From: Chryseobacterium oranimense
GTDB taxonomy: Bacteria; Bacteroidota; Bacteroidia; Flavobacteriales; Weeksellaceae
Direction of reading: 5' to 3'
Assembly: GCF_025244725.1 (NCBI RefSeq)
Contig: NZ_CP104203.1
Location: forward strand, 558,001-622,000
Length of the DNA stretch: 64,000 nt
In this document: positions 43,552 through 51,029 of the stretch, piece after piece
Numbering within the stretch: the first letter of the stretch is position 1
Layout of the letters: each line of letters opens with the position of its first letter
Made by a program: the position numbers and the translations under genes
Notes under the pieces: model-generated
Seen by the model: the letters and a program-made list of their open reading frames with translations, nothing else
Databases searched by the model: none
What the model was told of the DNA's origin: nothing

Positions 43552-45021
43552 ATGAAACTAATTAAAATATTATGTATAGGCTTCCTTTTTATGATACTTG
43601 GCTGCGAAAGAGAAAGCCCGCTGAGCCCTTCTGACAGTATCCCTGAATATATCAGTCTTTATGATCTGCAAAAAAAAGGCACAGGTACTTTGAGCAGTAA
43701 CCTGATCTCAGGAATTGTAATATCCGACAGGGCTAATAAGAATACCAGTCCCAATACTGTTATATTACAGGAAGAAGTAATTCTTAAAGTACCGGAAGGT
43801 GAAAAAGCGGTACAGAATTTTGGGATAAAGCTGGTATTTGATCATGAACATCCCTTTAATATGGGAGATAAAATAGAAGTGGACATATCCAAACTTTCTT
43901 TTACTAATGATCAGGGCATGATGAGTGTTAAAGATATTCCCGTCACCAAAGCATTAAAATTAGGAAAAGGCAGTGTACGTACACAGTTTGTTACTATAGA
44001 AGAAGTAACCCAAAACTTCAGCAAATATGTGTATCAGCTGATCTCTTTGGCAGATGGTAAGTTTAACGGATCGGGTAAGTTTACAGAGCCCCTTCTGTAT
44101 GAGGAAACTGCTGGAAGTCTTCCCCTTACAATCCTTGAAGGAGCCACGTTTAAAAATGAAGATTATACCCAGAATCTGGAAATGCTACAGGGAATACTGG
44201 TGAAGAATAATGATAAACCCAACCTTACGATACGCAGTAAAGATGATGTGAGTACTACTGATGTTGTACGGGTTGTGGTTGATAATTTTGATAAATTACT
44301 CCCGCTGTATAACCCTTATGATAATACCAATATATATAGTGGCGGATTTTATACTAATGTGACGCAATCTGGTCAGTCTGGTAATTACAGGTTTTTCTCG
44401 ATGAAGGGAGGAACCGGTGCAGATGGAGGTTTTACCTCTCCAAGGAATTATCTTTATTTAGGAATATCAGATGATACCAGTTCCGCTTATTACAGTATGG
44501 GTTACTTTTCTTTTAAACCGCTTAAAGGCGATTTTGAATATCTGAGAACCATTACTGTAACATTTGCCGGAAGTAATATTGGCCCAAATGATAAAATAAT
44601 TGATTCAGAGAAAGCAGTACTGCAAAACGGGATATACAATTATACCAATTACTACTCTTATTATAATGCATTACAGCCGGATAACTATATTCAGGTAAGT
44701 CTGGATGCTTATAGCGCTCCTTTTCCAATAGAAGTGGTTTCGAACAAATATGCGGATACGGGTATTTGGCATACCATAACATTGAAGCTTCCCACCAAAC
44801 GGGAGATGATATTGCAGAATGTTAACCAGGATGCTATTAATGCTTTTTTAAGTTCTAATGTGTTTTCTGTTTCCAATATGTCCAAGCCGAGAGAAGGGGC
44901 TATGGAAACAAGCGATACCGCTACGGAACAGGGAAGTGGCTATGTAAAAAATACCACAACAACCCGGTTTGGCTATAATCCCGTTATTATCTCCAAAATT
45001 GAGTATGGATACTCTAAATAA
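43552..45021 (+). CDS. Surface lipoprotein with DUF5689-like N-terminal domain
   Basis: 489 aa. Lipobox ILGCERES. Residues about 30-220 fit the DUF5689 pattern (EYISLYDLQKKGTGTL, then ISGIVISDRANKNTSPNTVILQEE, FNMGDKIEVDISKLSFT), an OB-like domain common in Bacteroidota lipoproteins. The C-terminal half is a second beta domain (GSGYVKNTTTTRFGYNPVIISKIEYGYSK at the end). It is the last gene of the receptor operon, 12 bp after the previous gene. It may bind substrate at the surface; the ligand is unknown. Confidence 0.72.
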   Translation: MKLIKILCIGFLFMILGCERESPLSPSDSIPEYISLYDLQKKGTGTLSSNLISGIVISDRANKNTSPNTVILQEEVILKVPEGEKAVQNFGIKLVFDHEHPFNMGDKIEVDISKLSFTNDQGMMSVKDIPVTKALKLGKGSVRTQFVTIEEVTQNFSKYVYQLISLADGKFNGSGKFTEPLLYEETAGSLPLTILEGATFKNEDYTQNLEMLQGILVKNNDKPNLTIRSKDDVSTTDVVRVVVDNFDKLLPLYNPYDNTNIYSGGFYTNVTQSGQSGNYRFFSMKGGTGADGGFTSPRNYLYLGISDDTSSAYYSMGYFSFKPLKGDFEYLRTITVTFAGSNIGPNDKIIDSEKAVLQNGIYNYTNYYSYYNALQPDNYIQVSLDAYSAPFPIEVVSNKYADTGIWHTITLKLPTKREMILQNVNQDAINAFLSSNVFSVSNMSKPREGAMETSDTATEQGSGYVKNTTTTRFGYNPVIISKIEYGYSK

Positions 45022-45094
45022 GGAATGCTGCTGATCATAGGATATTTTATTTATAATGCTAAAAACCACGCAAAAGGATTCGTGTGGCAGCGGG

Positions 45095-45147
45095 GATCGA
45101 ATGGAACAAAATAGAGGAGTTTTTAAAAAATAATCATCTGGAAAACT
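45095..45147 (+). repeat. 53-bp direct repeat, right copy
   Basis: Matches 35838-35890 at 51 of 53 bases. It is preceded by unrelated sequence and followed by GATAGCTGTATTGGTAATCA, then the terminator at 45172. It reads as a remnant C-terminus (IEWNKI, then EEFLKNNHLEN, then a stop codon). It marks the right edge of the 9.2-kb segment 35893-45094. Confidence 0.75.
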
Positions 45148-45171
45148 GATAGCTGTATTGGTAATCAGTAG

Positions 45172-45208
45172 AAAAGCATTGTAGAGTATTTTACAATGCT
45201 TTTTTTTG
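45172..45208 (+). terminator. Intrinsic terminator
   Basis: AAAAGCATTGTA / TACAATGCTTTT stem with an 8-base loop and a run of T residues. It lies 24 bp after the right 53-bp repeat, so it may be the original terminator of the esterase operon. Confidence 0.8.
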
Positions 45209-45227
45209 AGCCCTTTTGTGAAATATC

Positions 45228-45259
45228 TTGGTAGAATTGCGTGGTATGCATTAACTTTG
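45228..45259 (+). promoter_or_regulatory. Promoter of the adenosine-deaminase-like gene
   Basis: TTG (45228-45230), 21 bp, then TAACTTTG (45252-45259), an exact TAnnTTTG. The ATG of the next gene is at 45338. This 316-bp gap (45022-45337) also holds the right 53-bp repeat and a terminator. Confidence 0.5.
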
Positions 45260-45337
45260 TAGCTTTATTGAAACTTTTCAGCAGAATTGTTTTAATGATA
45301 AATGCATCACCTATGCAAAACAAGTTCCCACATTAAT

Positions 45338-46843
45338 ATGAAAAGATATTTTACTTATATTTTACTCCTTGGATTTCCTTTTTTCGGCGGTCAGAATAAA
45401 ATGGCCGGACAATCTACCTATGCTCAGGACTGGAAATTATCCGAACAGAAAAACGAAGCTCTTGCTTTTGATGCAGATATAAAATTATCGGATGCGGAAA
45501 TGACGTTGGATAAAAAACTGTTTCAGTTGAGAAAACAAGTCCTTACCGAAGCAGAAACACAAAAAATATCCCTGTTCAACAGTTCTTTTAATGAATTAAA
45601 ACCACTGATTGAAACCACCGGATTGTTCAAAATCATCCGGACGATGCCGAAAGGAGGCTTGCTGCACAGCCACAGCGGAGGGCTTGCGGATGCAAAATGG
45701 GTGATTTCGGCGGCAAGAAAATATAAGGAATGTTACGTTTACGATCAGAAAGATAATGACCGGTATATTTTTGGGCAGCTGGCCTTTTTTGCAAAGGAAA
45801 ATGTTCCGGCAGGATTTGTGAGCCTGGATAAAAAACTGGTTTCGGACCCCGGTTTTGAAGAAGAACTGCAGGAGCTTCTTACCTTGAAAAGAGATAAGCT
45901 CTGTACCTATACGGATTACTGGGTGGAGTTTGAGAAACGTTTTAAACGCATCAATCTCCTGCTGCCTTACCGTCCTTTCTTCAAAGAATATTATTTAAAA
46001 GGTTTTCAGGATCTGGCCAAAGATCATGTGCAGCATTTGGAGATCAGGTTTATATTCGATGAGCTATACGATTTTCAGCATGGAAAATATCCTTTAAAAA
46101 CTTCAATTACAGATCTGCAGGACGTTCTTAAGCAAGTCCATCAAACAAATCCGGAATTCAGCTTAAAATTAATTTACTCCAGCTTTAAATTTCTGGATCC
46201 GGAGAGTGTGGAAAAACAGCTTGAAACTGCTTTTGAGCTCAAAAAAGAATTCCCGGACATGATTTCGGGTTTTGATCTTGTGGCGGATGAGGCTGCCGGA
46301 AACAGCATTTATTCCTTTCAGAAAGACTGGATGAAACTGAATGAGCTTTCTAAAAAATATGGGGTAGACATGCCGCTTTTCCTTCATGCCGGCGAAAGCA
46401 ATTCTGTTTTCAATAAAAATATCCTGGATGTTTCCTTACTGAATAACCAGCGGATAGGGCATGGGCTTAACCTGATCTATTTCCCGGCCACAATGGAAGA
46501 GGTTAGGAAGCAAAACAAACTGGTAGAGGTAAGCCCCATCAGTAACCAGGTTCTGGGCTATGTAAGCGACCTGAGGAACCATCCTGCAAGGGTTTTACTG
46601 AGCAACGGCGTGCAGTGCTCCATTAACAGCGACGATCCGTCGGTATATGGTTACGAAGGCCTCAGCTATGATTTTTGGGTAGCTTTTATGTACTGGGAGC
46701 TGGACGTGAAGGCACTTAAAAAGCTTGTCTTTAACTCCGTTAATTATTCTTCTCTGAATAAAGACCAGAAAAAGGAAGCTATTGTATATCTGAATAAGCA
46801 GTGGAATGATTTTGTTGAAAAAGGGAATAAAAGTCTGAACTAA
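45338..46843 (+). CDS. Secreted adenosine deaminase-like enzyme (ADGF/CECR1-like)
   Basis: 501 aa from the ATG at 45338 (MKRYFTYILLLG); the earlier ATG at 45302 gives a poor signal. Signal peptide in residues 1-19. The metal site HSH lies in KGGLLHSHSGG (His110 and His112), a third His is in FLHAGES, GHGLNL matches the family, and SINSDDPSVYG carries the Asp pair. The N-terminal helical extension and length are closer to the ADGF/CECR1 branch than to short bacterial ADA. It would deaminate extracellular or periplasmic adenosine to inosine; substrate range is inferred. Confidence 0.87.
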   Translation: MKRYFTYILLLGFPFFGGQNKMAGQSTYAQDWKLSEQKNEALAFDADIKLSDAEMTLDKKLFQLRKQVLTEAETQKISLFNSSFNELKPLIETTGLFKIIRTMPKGGLLHSHSGGLADAKWVISAARKYKECYVYDQKDNDRYIFGQLAFFAKENVPAGFVSLDKKLVSDPGFEEELQELLTLKRDKLCTYTDYWVEFEKRFKRINLLLPYRPFFKEYYLKGFQDLAKDHVQHLEIRFIFDELYDFQHGKYPLKTSITDLQDVLKQVHQTNPEFSLKLIYSSFKFLDPESVEKQLETAFELKKEFPDMISGFDLVADEAAGNSIYSFQKDWMKLNELSKKYGVDMPLFLHAGESNSVFNKNILDVSLLNNQRIGHGLNLIYFPATMEEVRKQNKLVEVSPISNQVLGYVSDLRNHPARVLLSNGVQCSINSDDPSVYGYEGLSYDFWVAFMYWELDVKALKKLVFNSVNYSSLNKDQKKEAIVYLNKQWNDFVEKGNKSLN

Positions 46844-46927
46844 ATGTTGGGATGAGGACACTCAATTATCTTTTGAGCTCCTCATTACTTTACATTAACT
46901 GTTTTTCAAGAGTATAAAAATAAAGTT

Positions 46928-47151
46928 GTTTAAACTTTACAAAACCACAAAAGTCACAAAATTTTTCATTTTAAAACACTTTAGTTCAACTAAGTAAGTT
47001 TAAAATGATTCCGAAGAAAAGTTCACATGAGATGAAAATCAAAGATTTTCCCAAAAACTTAGGTGTACTTTTATACATAAAGCTTGGATCTAAAAAAACT
47101 TAAGTGTTTAAATCTTTTGTGGTTAAAAATAATCAATATAAAAGTTTAAAC
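46928..47151. repeat. MITE-like dispersed element, copy A
   Basis: 224 bp with nested inverted ends: outer GTTTAAACTTT / AAAGTTTAAAC (11 bp), then inner ACCACAAAAG / CTTTTGTGGT. The interior contains AAGTTCACATGAGATGAAAA, also found on the opposite strand at 57843-58024 (about 180 bp alike). No coding capacity. It fills the 326-bp gap 46844-47169. The short relative is at 12944-13008. Confidence 0.7.
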
Positions 47152-47169
47152 GGCTTCAATTAAAAAATC

Positions 47170-47580
47170 ATGAAAAAGACGCTATTCATCTGTTTTCTTT
47201 TATTGAACCTTTCCATTCTATATGCGCAAACTATAGAATCGGGAAACAGGAGTACGACTGGCTACATCCAACCGGACGGAACCATCGAGAACAGCAGCCG
47301 TTCCACGGTAGGGTACATCAGGTCCGACGGAACGATCGAGGATAAAAGCCGCTCAACCATCGGTTATATTAAAAGTGACGGAACCATAGAGAATAAAAGC
47401 CGTTCTACTGTAGGCTACGTTAAGAAGGATGGCACGATAGAAAACAGCAGCCGTTCCACCATTGGTTACATTCAAGACGATGGAACTGTAGAAAACAGCA
47501 GCCGTAGTACTATTGGCTATGCCAAAGGCATCAGAAAAGAGTGGGCGGCGGTAGTGTATTTCTTTTTTAAGTTAGATTGA
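47170..47580 (+). CDS. Secreted tandem-repeat protein (18-residue repeats)
   Basis: 136 aa with a signal peptide (LFICFLLLNLSILYAQ). The mature part is six near-identical 18-residue units of the pattern SRST-GYI-DGTIEN (for example SRSTIGYIKSDGTIENK), coded by 54-bp DNA repeats, and it ends in a hydrophobic VVYFFF. Repeats of this type are annotated in Bacteroidota as a small beta-flower or beta-solenoid fold. The copy number can change by slippage, so length may vary between strains. Function unknown; a surface or periplasmic structural protein is plausible. Confidence 0.72.
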   Translation: MKKTLFICFLLLNLSILYAQTIESGNRSTTGYIQPDGTIENSSRSTVGYIRSDGTIEDKSRSTIGYIKSDGTIENKSRSTVGYVKKDGTIENSSRSTIGYIQDDGTVENSSRSTIGYAKGIRKEWAAVVYFFFKLD

Positions 47581-47652
47581 TCATTTTTTTGGTTAATGAT
47601 CTTATCAGATATGTCCGCACCCCGTTCACAACCGTCTTCAGGGAGTGTGACA

Positions 47653-47855
47653 GGGCCAATAGGTCTTTAATAACGGCCTGAAGCCTCTTTGATAAGCCCC
47701 GGGAGACCGTTTTGCAAGTGGTTTTACCCCCTTGGGTAAGGGGGTATCGGCCGTTCCTTAAAGGGTATCGGCAGTTGTGCAAGTGCCTCCGGACGGTTGG
47801 GGAAGTACCTGGAGACGCTTTGATAAGGCCTACAGGCTTTGTAAGGGGCTTTTTG
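47653..47855. repeat. Degenerate 21-bp GC-rich repeat array
   Basis: At least six units of exactly 21 bp run from 47730 to 47855 (starts 47730, 47751, 47772, 47793, 47814, 47835), of the form N5-TTNNTNAAG-N7 with TCGG or TCCGG often at the end. Two units of 22 and 25 bp precede them from 47683. Base composition is visibly more G+C-rich than the flanks. It lies in the 315-bp gap 47581-47895, downstream of a repeat protein and convergent with a lipoprotein. No gene is credible here. Confidence 0.6.
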
Positions 47856-47895
47856 TTAATTCCCGGGATGTTTTCCCAGGCTGTTTTTATTAAAA

Positions 47896-48360
47896 TTAGC
47901 GAACAAGAAGATAAATTCCGACACCAATGGCGGCATAAGCTACAACCGTAATAATATCGGCTATGGGCTGCGAAAAGCGTTTTTCTGCAATTTTCTCCCC
48001 ATTGATCTGGTTCTTATGGAATTTCAGGATTTTTTTAGGATTATGAACCGGGTGTGCTACCAGGCTGTCGCTTTCCCACTTGTCAACGATTACTTTGTAA
48101 CTCCTGCCATCCACATCTATTTTTACATTTTTACCAGCGGCAAGTTTCTCCTGAATATTCACCGGGGCAGGCATTGGCTGTGGGTTTTGGGATTCAGCAG
48201 CTGCATTTTTCATTGGGTTGGCAGTATTATTAGCCATTGCTGTATTCTTTTTAGAGTTCTGCTTATCGTTGGCCGCCGGATCTGCCGGCTTTTTTACCTG
48301 ATAAGTATAGCAGCTGGTAAGGGAACATAATATAATGATGAAATAAAGATTCTTTCGCAT
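47896..48360 (-). CDS. Small lipoprotein with C-terminal membrane helix
   Basis: 154 aa. Lipobox SLTSCYTYQ near residue 16. Then a low-complexity linker rich in Ala, Asn, Pro and Lys (AMANNTANPMKNAAAESQN), then a small domain GKNVKIDVDGRSYKVIVDKW, KNQINGEKIAEKR, and a C-terminal hydrophobic segment IITVVAYAAIGVGIYLLV. No catalytic motif. It may be a cell-envelope component. The upstream 104 bp of this gene are repeated at 48865-48969. Confidence 0.65.
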   Translation of the reverse strand: MRKNLYFIIILCSLTSCYTYQVKKPADPAANDKQNSKKNTAMANNTANPMKNAAAESQNPQPMPAPVNIQEKLAAGKNVKIDVDGRSYKVIVDKWESDSLVAHPVHNPKKILKFHKNQINGEKIAEKRFSQPIADIITVVAYAAIGVGIYLLVR

Positions 48361-48454
48361 GAGCCAAATTTAAGAATTAAACGGAATATTTGGTGTTTTC
48401 TTTTGAGAGATGATCGTTTTTGTTTTGATACTATTGTTGAGGAGTTTTGGAGAA
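48351..48454. repeat. 104-bp direct repeat, left copy
   Basis: Begins TCTTTCGCATGAGCCAAATT (the first four codons of the minus-strand lipoprotein gene, then its upstream region). The right copy at 48865-48969 differs by a few bases and one insertion. The two copies flank the small Cys-rich peptide gene at a distance of 514 bp. Confidence 0.7.
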
Positions 48455-48555
48455 TAGAAAAAGTAGCCCTACCTTCCAGGAGAGAGTATGCAATTTATTA
48501 TTCACACAATAAAGAATTTATGTATATTTAGCCTTCAACAAATTAAAATTTAAGC

Positions 48556-48726
48556 ATGAAAAAATTCAAAAAACTCTCAAGAGAAAATTTAAAAGCAATT
48601 AAGGGTGCTGGTAATCCAATTGTGTGTCCAGCTAAATACTATCTCAAATGTGAATCCATATACGTATGCGATCCAGACCAGGGTATTTACGACTGCTTAT
48701 GTTCTTGCGTTCCAATTGGCTCTTAA
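48556..48726 (+). CDS. Cys-rich bacteriocin-like precursor peptide with GG-type leader
   Basis: 56 aa. It starts MKKFKKLSRENLKAIKGAGN, the leader pattern of Bacteroidota double-glycine precursors (KKLSRExLKxIKGG), here with GAG in place of GG. The core PIVCPAKYYL... contains six Cys (24, 32, 38, 47, 49, 51) in a short stretch, with acidic residues between. Such precursors are normally cleaved by a C39-type exporter; none is in the window. A terminator follows 6 bp after the stop codon. It is flanked by a 104-bp direct repeat. Confidence 0.65.
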   Translation: MKKFKKLSRENLKAIKGAGNPIVCPAKYYLKCESIYVCDPDQGIYDCLCSCVPIGS

Positions 48727-48732
48727 AAAACT

Positions 48733-48760
48733 AACACCCTAACTAAAGGGTGTTTTTTTC
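48733..48760 (+). terminator. Intrinsic terminator after the peptide gene
   Basis: AACACCCT / AGGGTGTT stem with a 6-base loop and seven T residues. It makes the peptide gene a single-gene transcription unit. Confidence 0.8.
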
Positions 48761-48864
48761 TTTATTCAACTAATTCTTAATAATTCAGTTAATGACTCTT
48801 TCCCAATATACCCACTATGATAGCATAACAAATGATATGGAAGCTGATTTTATCGTTTGGGATT

Positions 48865-48969
48865 TCTTTCGCATGAGCCAAATTTAAGAATCAAACGGAA
48901 TATTTAGTGTTTTCTTTTGAGAGATGATAGTTTTTGTTTTGATACTATTGTTGAGGAGATTTTGGAGAA
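48865..48969. repeat. 104-bp direct repeat, right copy
   Basis: Repeats 48351-48454. It ends 94 bp before the -7 element of the next gene, so it is not needed for that promoter. The duplicated start-of-gene segment in this copy lacks the rest of the lipoprotein gene. Confidence 0.7.
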
Positions 48970-49062
48970 ATGAAATATTAAAAGATGCGGCTTTGGCGCA
49001 TAATGGATGCTTTAGGAAGTACTTGATGGTGTGTAATTTTGCTTTTTGAGAGGGCTTTTTAT

Positions 49063-49070
49063 TATATTTG
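49063..49070 (+). promoter_or_regulatory. -7 element of the alpha/beta-hydrolase gene
   Basis: TATATTTG is an exact TAnnTTTG, 15 bp before the ATG at 49086. A TTG at 49046-49048 is only 14 bp upstream, shorter than usual, so only the -7 part is firm. Confidence 0.45.
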
Positions 49071-49085
49071 CGCAAAACTGCAACC

Positions 49086-50117
49086 ATGACATCTATTATA
49101 AAGGTAATAAAGTTTTTAGGTAAGCTTATACTTGGAATTCTAATATTATTATTGTTTTTAGGAATTTGCTATCGATTATTTAGCTCAAAACCAGTTCCGC
49201 CAGGTCAATTAGTTAAAGTCAACGGAACTAACATCCATGTAAGGGTAGAAGGAAAGAAAAGGTCTTTACCTACAGTCATTATCGAAAGTGGGGCGCATAG
49301 TAATACAGACATGGTCCATTGGATTGCTGAAGGCTTAAAAGATAAAACAAGAGTGATAAGATATGATAGAGATGGCAAGTGGTTTAGTGAAGCGAGTAAT
49401 AGTGATCATCGGGCTCCTGAGTTTTATGCAAATCAGCTTCATGATTTATTATCGAAAATAGGAGAGAAGCCGCCATATATTTTGGTAGGACATTCTATGG
49501 GAGGGCCTTATACCAGAATATTTAGAGATCTCTACCCAAATGAAGTGAAAGGAATGGTTTTTATAGATTCAAGCCATCCTGAACAGTGGAAAAGATTAGC
49601 ACAAAAAGAGTTGGTCCCTGAAGGACAGGCAAAAATATTGAAAATAGGATCTATTCTGGCGGATTTAGGTATTTTAGGTGTTTATAATAAAGTATTTAGT
49701 AAAGCACCATATCAGGGCGATGGTTTGCCTAAAGAAGTGTACGCTAGATCACAATCACTTACAAATTCTTCTGGAGATGTTTATACTATGTTCTTAAGAG
49801 AGAATAAGCTTACAAATACAGTTCTTAAGCGTGCTGGTGAAGCAAAAAAACTAGATTCGTTGCCTGTATTAGTATTTACTGCCACAGAACAGTATAAAGA
49901 TTCACAGAAAAAGCAATATAGAAAAAAAGGAATCGATCCTGAAAAGCAAGTTCAGTTATGGTTTGGCATGCAAAAAGAACTAAAAGAACTATCTTCTCAA
50001 GGAAAACAAATCATTATGAATGCCAGTCATGCAAGTATAATTACCAAAAAAGAAAATGCAGATATAATAAACAAAGAGATTCTTTTTTTATCTGAAAATA
50101 TTAGAAAGCAAAAGTAA
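49086..50117 (+). CDS. Membrane-anchored alpha/beta hydrolase
   Basis: 343 aa from the ATG at 49086 (MTSIIKVIKFLGK); an upstream start at 49068 would overlap the promoter. An N-terminal membrane helix (LILGILILLLFLGICYRLF) tethers it. The fold has IESGAHSNTDMVHW, then RYDRDGKWFSE, the nucleophile elbow GHSMGGPYTRI, and a C-terminal SHASII that holds the His. It belongs to a general serine-hydrolase family; the substrate is unknown. It is monocistronic and lies between two small-gene regions. Confidence 0.85.
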   Translation: MTSIIKVIKFLGKLILGILILLLFLGICYRLFSSKPVPPGQLVKVNGTNIHVRVEGKKRSLPTVIIESGAHSNTDMVHWIAEGLKDKTRVIRYDRDGKWFSEASNSDHRAPEFYANQLHDLLSKIGEKPPYILVGHSMGGPYTRIFRDLYPNEVKGMVFIDSSHPEQWKRLAQKELVPEGQAKILKIGSILADLGILGVYNKVFSKAPYQGDGLPKEVYARSQSLTNSSGDVYTMFLRENKLTNTVLKRAGEAKKLDSLPVLVFTATEQYKDSQKKQYRKKGIDPEKQVQLWFGMQKELKELSSQGKQIIMNASHASIITKKENADIINKEILFLSENIRKQK

Positions 50118-50170
50118 TACTAAAGAATAATGCTCTTTACTAGGGCTTTCGTGTATAAATAACTTTTTGT

Positions 50171-50222
50171 TATATTTGTGAAAACCCCCTCGCTGCCGCA
50201 CGAAACCTTTCGTGTGGTTTTT
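50171..50222 (+). ncRNA. Possible short transcript: promoter directly followed by terminator
   Basis: TATATTTG (50171-50178) is an exact -7 element. A 10-bp stem CCGCACGAAA / TTTCGTGTGG (50196-50217) with a 2-base loop and T-rich tail follows 17 bp later, so any RNA would be about 40 nt and no coding frame fits. It may be a small RNA or only the remnant of a gene replaced by a terminator. Confidence 0.35.
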
Positions 50223-50425
50223 ATTTCAACCACTTTATCATAAAGTTTTATCTTTATAAAAACATAATTGATGAGTCGTAATTACAAATTCCACAATCCT
50301 GAAGGACTATATTTTATATTACAAAGAAAATTGCTGATAACTTGTTAGTTATTTTTACAATATTTCTAATTTCCTTTTCCTAACTTTACAATAAAGAAAA
50401 ACTCGAGGTATTCCCCGAGCTTTAT

Positions 50426-50524
50426 ATGCAGAAGATGTCAATACATGAATTCTGCGAGCTTTTAGAAGCTCTAACTCCTTTTATATTAGTGCTGGTACCA
50501 CTAATAAGGAGAAAAAAAGAGTAG
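50426..50524 (+). CDS. 32-aa hydrophobic membrane peptide, type I toxin-like candidate
   Basis: MQKMSIHEFCELLEALTPFI, then LVLVPLIRRKKE. A single hydrophobic helix followed by a basic tail is the pattern of small membrane toxins or regulators. A 7-bp hairpin (50402-50419) ends 6 bp before the start codon and could block translation; on the other strand it would be a terminator. A TAACTTTA box at 50381 resembles a -7 element. Its own terminator follows at 50537. No antisense gene was found, so the toxin idea is only an analogy. The rest of 50118-50708 holds no other gene that I can support. Confidence 0.4.
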   Translation: MQKMSIHEFCELLEALTPFILVLVPLIRRKKE

Positions 50525-50536
50525 TTTGCAGATATA

Positions 50537-50556
50537 GCCTCCTTCGGGAGGCTTTT
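50537..50556 (+). terminator. Intrinsic terminator after the 32-aa gene
   Basis: GCCTCC / GGAGGC with a TTCG tetraloop and TTTT behind; 12 bp after the stop codon. Confidence 0.75.
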
Positions 50557-50708
50557 CTGTGTTTATAACCTTTTTCCGATATCAAAGTTAAAGATTTTGT
50601 CTGATATCTATAGAACTTTTTCTTTATTTTTTAAGTAAATGATTTCATTATCAACTTTTAAGATCCTTAGAATTTCTTTTAATAAGCTTTGAAGCAAACA
50701 TTTTTGAA

Positions 50709-50951
50709 TTATTTATATTTGTCAAAATCAAAATCAAATTTCATTAAATCTTTAGGATGTATTTTCAATGCTTGTGCTAGCTTTATTAGAGTTTTAACAG
50801 TAAGATTTATTTTTCCTTGTTCGTATTTATTTATATCACTAGAATCAATACCAGTTATAAATTCTAAGTCATCCAATGTTTGTTTATTTTTAATTCTAAT
50901 TTCAGAAATTTTAGTGCCAATTTCTTTTAAAAAATCTTCAGTAATATTCAT
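50709..50951 (-). CDS. XRE-family small transcriptional regulator
   Basis: 80 aa, almost entirely a Cro/C1-type HTH: KISEIRIKNKQTLDDLEFIT, then GIDSSDINKYEQGKINLTVKTLIKLAQAL and a short C-terminal tail HPKDLMKFDFDFDKYK. It has no second domain. It is divergent from the structured RNA candidate at 51030, and such an arrangement often means the regulator acts on the shared region. Similar single-domain regulators occur in accessory elements and toxin-antitoxin loci. Confidence 0.85.
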   Translation of the reverse strand: MNITEDFLKEIGTKISEIRIKNKQTLDDLEFITGIDSSDINKYEQGKINLTVKTLIKLAQALKIHPKDLMKFDFDFDKYK

Positions 50952-51029
50952 TTCCTAAGCATTTATGCTAAAGTCCTGACTTTTTAAAAAAATCTTTTGG
51001 GGATATATACCTAAATTGAGAAAATTTAC

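Noticed and set aside
36170..45021. SusC/SusD pair
   Set aside because: The protein after the receptor has propeller-like blocks and no SusD helical repeats or RagB signature; no SusD was found elsewhere in the islet.
35893..45094. Integrase or transposase for the proposed islet
   Set aside because: None was seen in the segment; only the repeated ends support mobility.
47567..47951. Short frames on both strands in the 21-bp array
   Set aside because: Units differ too much for a conserved protein, lengths are short, and both strands are equally open; treated as repeat DNA.
48792..48887. 31-residue frame starting MTLSQYTHYD before the right 104-bp repeat
   Set aside because: It runs into the repeat, has no signal or known motif and no sign of an own promoter.
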